Of a stretch of DNA of 17,685 nt, positions 14,305 through 17,685 are shown piece by piece. The stretch comes from RGIG4140 sp045638265 (GTDB lineage: Bacteria; Pseudomonadota; Alphaproteobacteria; CAAHEQ01; UBA3637), in NCBI GenBank assembly GCA_045638265.1, contig JAZUBA010000002.1:1-17685 (forward strand). The letters run 5' to 3'. Within the stretch, counting starts at the first letter, position 1, and every line of letters begins with the position of its first letter. The translations under genes and the position numbers were made by a program. The notes below the pieces were generated by a model. The model saw only the letters and a list, made by a program, of their open reading frames with translations. It was not told the origin of the DNA and did not search any database.

Positions 14305-15441
14305 ATGACAAAAAACAATCCGATTTGTCTACCGAATTATGAAAATGGTATTTTATCGGTGGTTTCATCTGTGCTCAATCATTACGATATTCAATCAAAT
14401 CACAAAACAGATGAATTAACCGATTCATATTTAGCTAAGCAATACAAAAACGTTATTTTATTCATTTGCGACGGTATGGGGACGAATATTTTGGAAAATA
14501 CATTATCAACGGCCGGTTTTCTCCGTCAACATTGCCAAAAATCAATTACAACTGTTTTTCCATCTGCCACTGTACCGGCAACAACGAGTATTTATTCCGG
14601 ATTACCGCCGATTTCTCACGCTTGGTTGGGATGGTGCGGATATATTGCCGAAAAAGACAAAATTGTTGATTTGTTTACGGGAAATGATTCATATACGGGT
14701 GAAACAACCGGTATTAAATCATTTGCAGATGTCAATCCATATACACATATTACGACGCTCATCAAAAAACAGTGCAAAGATGTTAATACTTCCGTTGTAA
14801 TGCCTCACAAAATAGCTCATAACGGCATTAAAACATTGCATAAATTAACAACGGAAGTGTTGAACAAAACACATCAGGAAGGGCGTCAGTTTGTTGTTGC
14901 TTATTGGCCGGAACCTGACCATACAGAACATTGTTTTGGTCCGGATTCAGCAGAAGCAATAACACAAGTGCGTGTTATTAACAGACGAATTAAACGATTG
15001 GCACAACAGGCAAAAGACACATTGATTATTGTAACTGCTGATCACGGTCAAACACGGATTAATCAAAACATTGACGTTAAAGACTGTGGTGAAATGGAAT
15101 CGTGTTTTTATCGTCCGATGGGACTTGAAGCCCGTTGCTGTGCCGTTTATGTTAAATCGGATAAGAAAGATTTATTTGAGCGAGAATTTCAACACTATTT
15201 GGCCGGTGATTTTTTATTAATTTCCCGTGAAGAAGCGTTAAAATCAAATTTATTCGGTGTTGGTGAAAAACATAAACGTATAGATGATATGCTGGGAGAT
15301 TATTTAATTGTTGCCATTTCAGATAAAGTATTGTTTCAGGAATATGAAGATGGTGTTCTGTATCCACGATTTTTGGGAACACACGGTGGTTTAACGCAAG
15401 AAGAAATGCTTGTTCCGTTAATTTTAATTCCATGCGAATAA
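14305..15441 (+). CDS. Type I phosphodiesterase / nucleotide pyrophosphatase family protein
   Basis: 378 residues, alkaline phosphatase superfamily. The two-metal centre is readable: Asp56 (CDGMG), nucleophile Thr89 (PSATVPATTS), Asp205 and His209 (PDHTEHCFGP), Asp246-His247 (TADHG) and His360 (GTHGG). Proteins of this group hydrolyse phosphodiester or pyrophosphate bonds of nucleotides, nucleotide sugars or phosphonates; the substrate cannot be read from the sequence. No signal peptide, so it is probably cytoplasmic, unlike many family members. The C-terminus keeps the conserved LTQEEMLVPLILI strand. An AGGAAAGG site precedes the ATG. It starts 24 nt after the RNHCP gene, in the same direction. 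The equivalent positions in better-known members support an active enzyme. Confidence 0.87.
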   Translation: MTKNNPICLPNYENGILSVVSSVLNHYDIQSNHKTDELTDSYLAKQYKNVILFICDGMGTNILENTLSTAGFLRQHCQKSITTVFPSATVPATTSIYSGLPPISHAWLGWCGYIAEKDKIVDLFTGNDSYTGETTGIKSFADVNPYTHITTLIKKQCKDVNTSVVMPHKIAHNGIKTLHKLTTEVLNKTHQEGRQFVVAYWPEPDHTEHCFGPDSAEAITQVRVINRRIKRLAQQAKDTLIIVTADHGQTRINQNIDVKDCGEMESCFYRPMGLEARCCAVYVKSDKKDLFEREFQHYLAGDFLLISREEALKSNLFGVGEKHKRIDDMLGDYLIVAISDKVLFQEYEDGVLYPRFLGTHGGLTQEEMLVPLILIPCE

Positions 15442-15459
15442 ACAGTTTATGAGACAAAA

Positions 15460-15912
15460 ATGAACGTTGGTATTACATACAAACAAATAAGCATATCGGA
15501 TCCATATTATAAAAAAATGCTTCGTTTACGGCGTGAACGAATTTGGATACCTAAAAAAACAATGTTATCTGATACGTTTGAAACAGATGAAGCAAAATCA
15601 ACGTTTTTTGGTGCCTTTTACAATACACGCCGTTTAATCGGATGTATTATGTTAATGCCTGACAAAATTAACAAATGGACATTAATGCAACAATTAGCTG
15701 TAAATGATCAATATGAGGGCATGGGGATTGGACAGAAATTAATCAAAACCGCAGAAGAATATGCTCATGCACATCATATGGATGAGATTGTCTTGTTTTC
15801 GGATGAAACAACAAAAACATACTTTGAAAGAGCAGGGTATCACACGGTTGGTGGTTGGTATAGTCATTCAAATGGTTTACGAACAATTATGATGCGGAAA
15901 ATAAAGAAGTAA
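15460..15912 (+). CDS. GNAT family N-acetyltransferase
   Basis: 150 residues, a single GNAT fold. Motif A, LAVNDQYEGMGIGQKLI, contains the acetyl-CoA pyrophosphate-binding Q-Y-E-G-M-G-I-G (84-91; consensus Q/R-x-x-G-x-G/A). Upstream strands (LIGCIMLMP) and the downstream EIVLFSDETTKTYFERAGY segment follow the family plan. It transfers acetyl from acetyl-CoA to an amine; the substrate is unknown. It starts 18 nt after the phosphodiesterase with only a weak GAGA site, and appears to be the last gene of the operon. It converges with the Cys-rich gene at a 2-nt gap. Confidence 0.88.
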   Translation: MNVGITYKQISISDPYYKKMLRLRRERIWIPKKTMLSDTFETDEAKSTFFGAFYNTRRLIGCIMLMPDKINKWTLMQQLAVNDQYEGMGIGQKLIKTAEEYAHAHHMDEIVLFSDETTKTYFERAGYHTVGGWYSHSNGLRTIMMRKIKK

Positions 15913-15914
15913 TA

Positions 15915-17685
15915 TTATCCGGCCCAAACACACAAGGTTCCCTTCAAGATGCGACTATTAGGACATAAATCACATTGTGAAGTATCTGTTGTTACATCGA
16001 TATCAGTTGATATATTGCATGCATAACAAATTCCATCTGATCCTTCAAATGTTCCGGAAAGGCACTTAATGCGTTCACAAAATTTACTAGACATCATACG
16101 ATTTTCAGAACATACATCACAAGCAGAATAATCGTGCACAACATTAACTGATTTATTTGTGTTGCAATCAAAACATTCGCCGTTATATTGTCTTAACGGT
16201 TTTTCAGGCGGACACGGTGCACCGCATCCTTTTTGTCCCCATCCATCGCCCACTAAAAAACGATTCGGACAAGCAGAGCAATCATTGTTTGGAACAAGAA
16301 TAACGGCGGTTTCATCACATGAATGACAGGCACCATTTTTGTCTTTCATCGGTTTTTCAGGCGGACATGATTTGATAACGCAATTAGTACCTTGAACTTC
16401 TCTGTTTGGACACAATTCACTGCATGTTGTATTTGTGGGAATAGATGAAACAGGGACAACGCCTACATAATCACAAGCGCGACATGTTCCACCTGTATCC
16501 ATCATTGGTGTATCACCCGTACAAGCCTTTTGACACCATTTATCAGAACGCACTCTTTCTCCGGTTTCCATACACACATTACAAGCAGAATAATCATGCG
16601 CAACATTAACTGATGTGTTGGTATCACAAGTAAACCAGGCTCCATTATATTGTCTTAACGGTTTTTCAGGTGGACACGGTGCACCGCATCCTTTTTGTCC
16701 CCATCCATCGCCCACTAAAAAACGATTCGGACAAGCAGAGCAATCATTGTTTGGAACAAGAATAACGGCGGTTTCATCACATGAATGACAGGCACCATTC
16801 TTATCTTTCAACGGTTTTTCAGACGGGCACGTTTTTATAACACAATTACTTCCTTGAACTTCTCTGTTGGGACATAATTCACTGCATGTTGTATTTGTGG
16901 GAATAGATGAAACTGGAACAACACCAACATAATCACAAGCACGACATGTTCCACCTGTATCCATCATTGGTGTATCACCCGTACAAGCCTTTTGACACCA
17001 TTTATCAGAACGCACTCTTTCTCCGGTTTCCATACACACATTACAAGCAGAAAAATCATGCGCAACATTAACTGATGTATTGGTATCACAAGTAAAACAG
17101 GCTCCATTATATTGTCTTAACGGTTTTTCAGGTGGACACGGTATGCCACACCCCTTTTGTCCCCATCCATCACCCACTAAAAAACGATTCGGACAAACAG
17201 AACATTCCCCAGTTGGCGTAATAACAACAGTTGTCGTTGTACATGAATAACAATTGCCGTTCTTATCTTGCATTGGTTTGTCCGGCGAACAACATTTATT
17301 ATTACTCATACAGCATTTTCCATCAGCTGTTACACTGGAACAACAATAATTGCCTATAACATTTTCAGCATTGCAACAAACAAATAAACGTGGGTCATCA
17401 TAACTTTTGGCACAAACTGCATTTTCTGGACAAATAGAAACACATAATCCATTTTCGCAAATCGCACACGCACATTCAGAGTTATATTTACAGCGTTGTA
17501 TTTCATGATTTTCATCATCAGGAATATCAGAAGCATTTAGCGTAATATCTTTATAAAATTCATAAGCTAATTCAACTTTATCGGCTTGTTCACAAATTTC
17601 AACGGAAGCTTCATATTCGGTAATACCGACAAAAATAGAGTAGGGTGCTTGCCATTGGCTTTGTAACAATAATTTGCATACATCA
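15915..17685 (-). CDS. Cysteine-rich tandem-repeat protein, 5' end cut by the window edge
   Basis: An open frame continues past the right edge with no ATG; the TTG at 17669 is not a convincing start because the frame stays open upstream (D-V-C-K-L-L before it). The visible 589 residues have a non-repetitive start, a Cys-dense stretch (about 70-150 with CC pairs) and then repeats. The repeat unit is 154 residues with about 18 cysteines and divides into three related modules of about 50, each C-x-N-R or similar, C-x(3-6)-C-P/T, K-P-L/M-x-D-x2-G-x-C-x2-C-D, then a terminal Cys. One copy has Trp where the others have the first Cys of the CFTCD pair (codon 16635-16637). No catalytic motif. Probably a secreted or surface structural protein related to the one at the left end; role unknown. 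Confidence 0.85.
   Translation of the reverse strand, partial: DVCKLLLQSQWQAPYSIFVGITEYEASVEICEQADKVELAYEFYKDITLNASDIPDDENHEIQRCKYNSECACAICENGLCVSICPENAVCAKSYDDPRLFVCCNAENVIGNYCCSSVTADGKCCMSNNKCCSPDKPMQDKNGNCYSCTTTTVVITPTGECSVCPNRFLVGDGWGQKGCGIPCPPEKPLRQYNGACFTCDTNTSVNVAHDFSACNVCMETGERVRSDKWCQKACTGDTPMMDTGGTCRACDYVGVVPVSSIPTNTTCSELCPNREVQGSNCVIKTCPSEKPLKDKNGACHSCDETAVILVPNNDCSACPNRFLVGDGWGQKGCGAPCPPEKPLRQYNGAWFTCDTNTSVNVAHDYSACNVCMETGERVRSDKWCQKACTGDTPMMDTGGTCRACDYVGVVPVSSIPTNTTCSELCPNREVQGTNCVIKSCPPEKPMKDKNGACHSCDETAVILVPNNDCSACPNRFLVGDGWGQKGCGAPCPPEKPLRQYNGECFDCNTNKSVNVVHDYSACDVCSENRMMSSKFCERIKCLSGTFEGSDGICYACNISTDIDVTTDTSQCDLCPNSRILKGTLCVWAG
16090..17270. repeat. 462-bp in-frame tandem repeats, two near-identical copies plus partial flanks
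   Basis: The stretch starting TCTTAACGGTTTTTCAGG begins at 16191, again at 16653 and again at 17115, a period of exactly 462 bp (154 codons). Copies 16191-16652 and 16653-17114 are nearly identical over their first ~145 bp (one or two differences) and more diverged around 16365-16410 versus 16827-16872. Degenerate partial copies extend to about 16090 and 17270. Confidence 0.9.

Noticed and set aside
16090..17270. CRISPR-like or non-coding repeat array
   Set aside because: The period of 462 bp is in frame within one long coding region and the units encode the same Cys-rich protein module; no short repeats with spacers.

Overview
The window reads as an AT-rich chromosome segment (about one third G+C by eye) from an alphaproteobacterium, probably one of the small-genome gut or host-associated lineages. 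The Hfq has the alphaproteobacterial RRDG-type loop insertion, hfq is followed by hflX, and both ends of the window carry cysteine-rich repeat proteins; I recall such proteins from gut alphaproteobacterial genomes but could not check this. The standard code is used. Most promoters I can read have a -35/-10 pair with a 16-17 bp spacer and start transcription only about 13-25 nt before the start codon. The long metK leader stands out against this.

Left end (1-3656): the 3' end of a Cys-rich protein, a bidirectional terminator, then on the minus strand uup (ABC-F ATPase) and a short, divergent metK. The metK leader (about 170 nt) carries what looks like a complete SAM-II-class riboswitch: an H-type pseudoknot with the GAUUUA and CUAAA signatures at the 5' end of the RNA. 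Its 3' part can pair with an anti-Shine-Dalgarno strand, which suggests a full ON/OFF mechanism.

Middle (3657-9814): a second ABC-F gene (yheS type) with a proline-iminopeptidase-like hydrolase downstream; a minus-strand pair of small helical proteins with no recognised function; a minus-strand pair of a small membrane protein and a prohibitin-like SPFH protein with overlapping start and stop codons; and a four-helix membrane protein on the plus strand.

Accessory pair (9830-12288): two adjacent, paralogous minus-strand genes of about 400 codons with a DUF6273-like core (GxYPQ ... YWIKxEPxEW ... YLNxHF). Their C-terminal helical module recurs in the two small proteins at 6543-7785, giving five copies in four genes. 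This is the least explained protein family in the window.

Right side (12356-15912): a five-gene plus-strand run, hfq - hflX - RNHCP zinc protein - phosphodiesterase/pyrophosphatase - GNAT acetyltransferase, behind a near-consensus promoter. It mixes RNA/ribosome functions (Hfq, HflX) with a nucleotide-pyrophosphatase-like enzyme. It converges, with a 2-nt gap, on a second Cys-rich repeat gene (minus strand, cut by the right edge) that contains near-identical 462-bp tandem repeats.

I see no tRNA, rRNA, CRISPR, insertion sequence or recognisable defence system.
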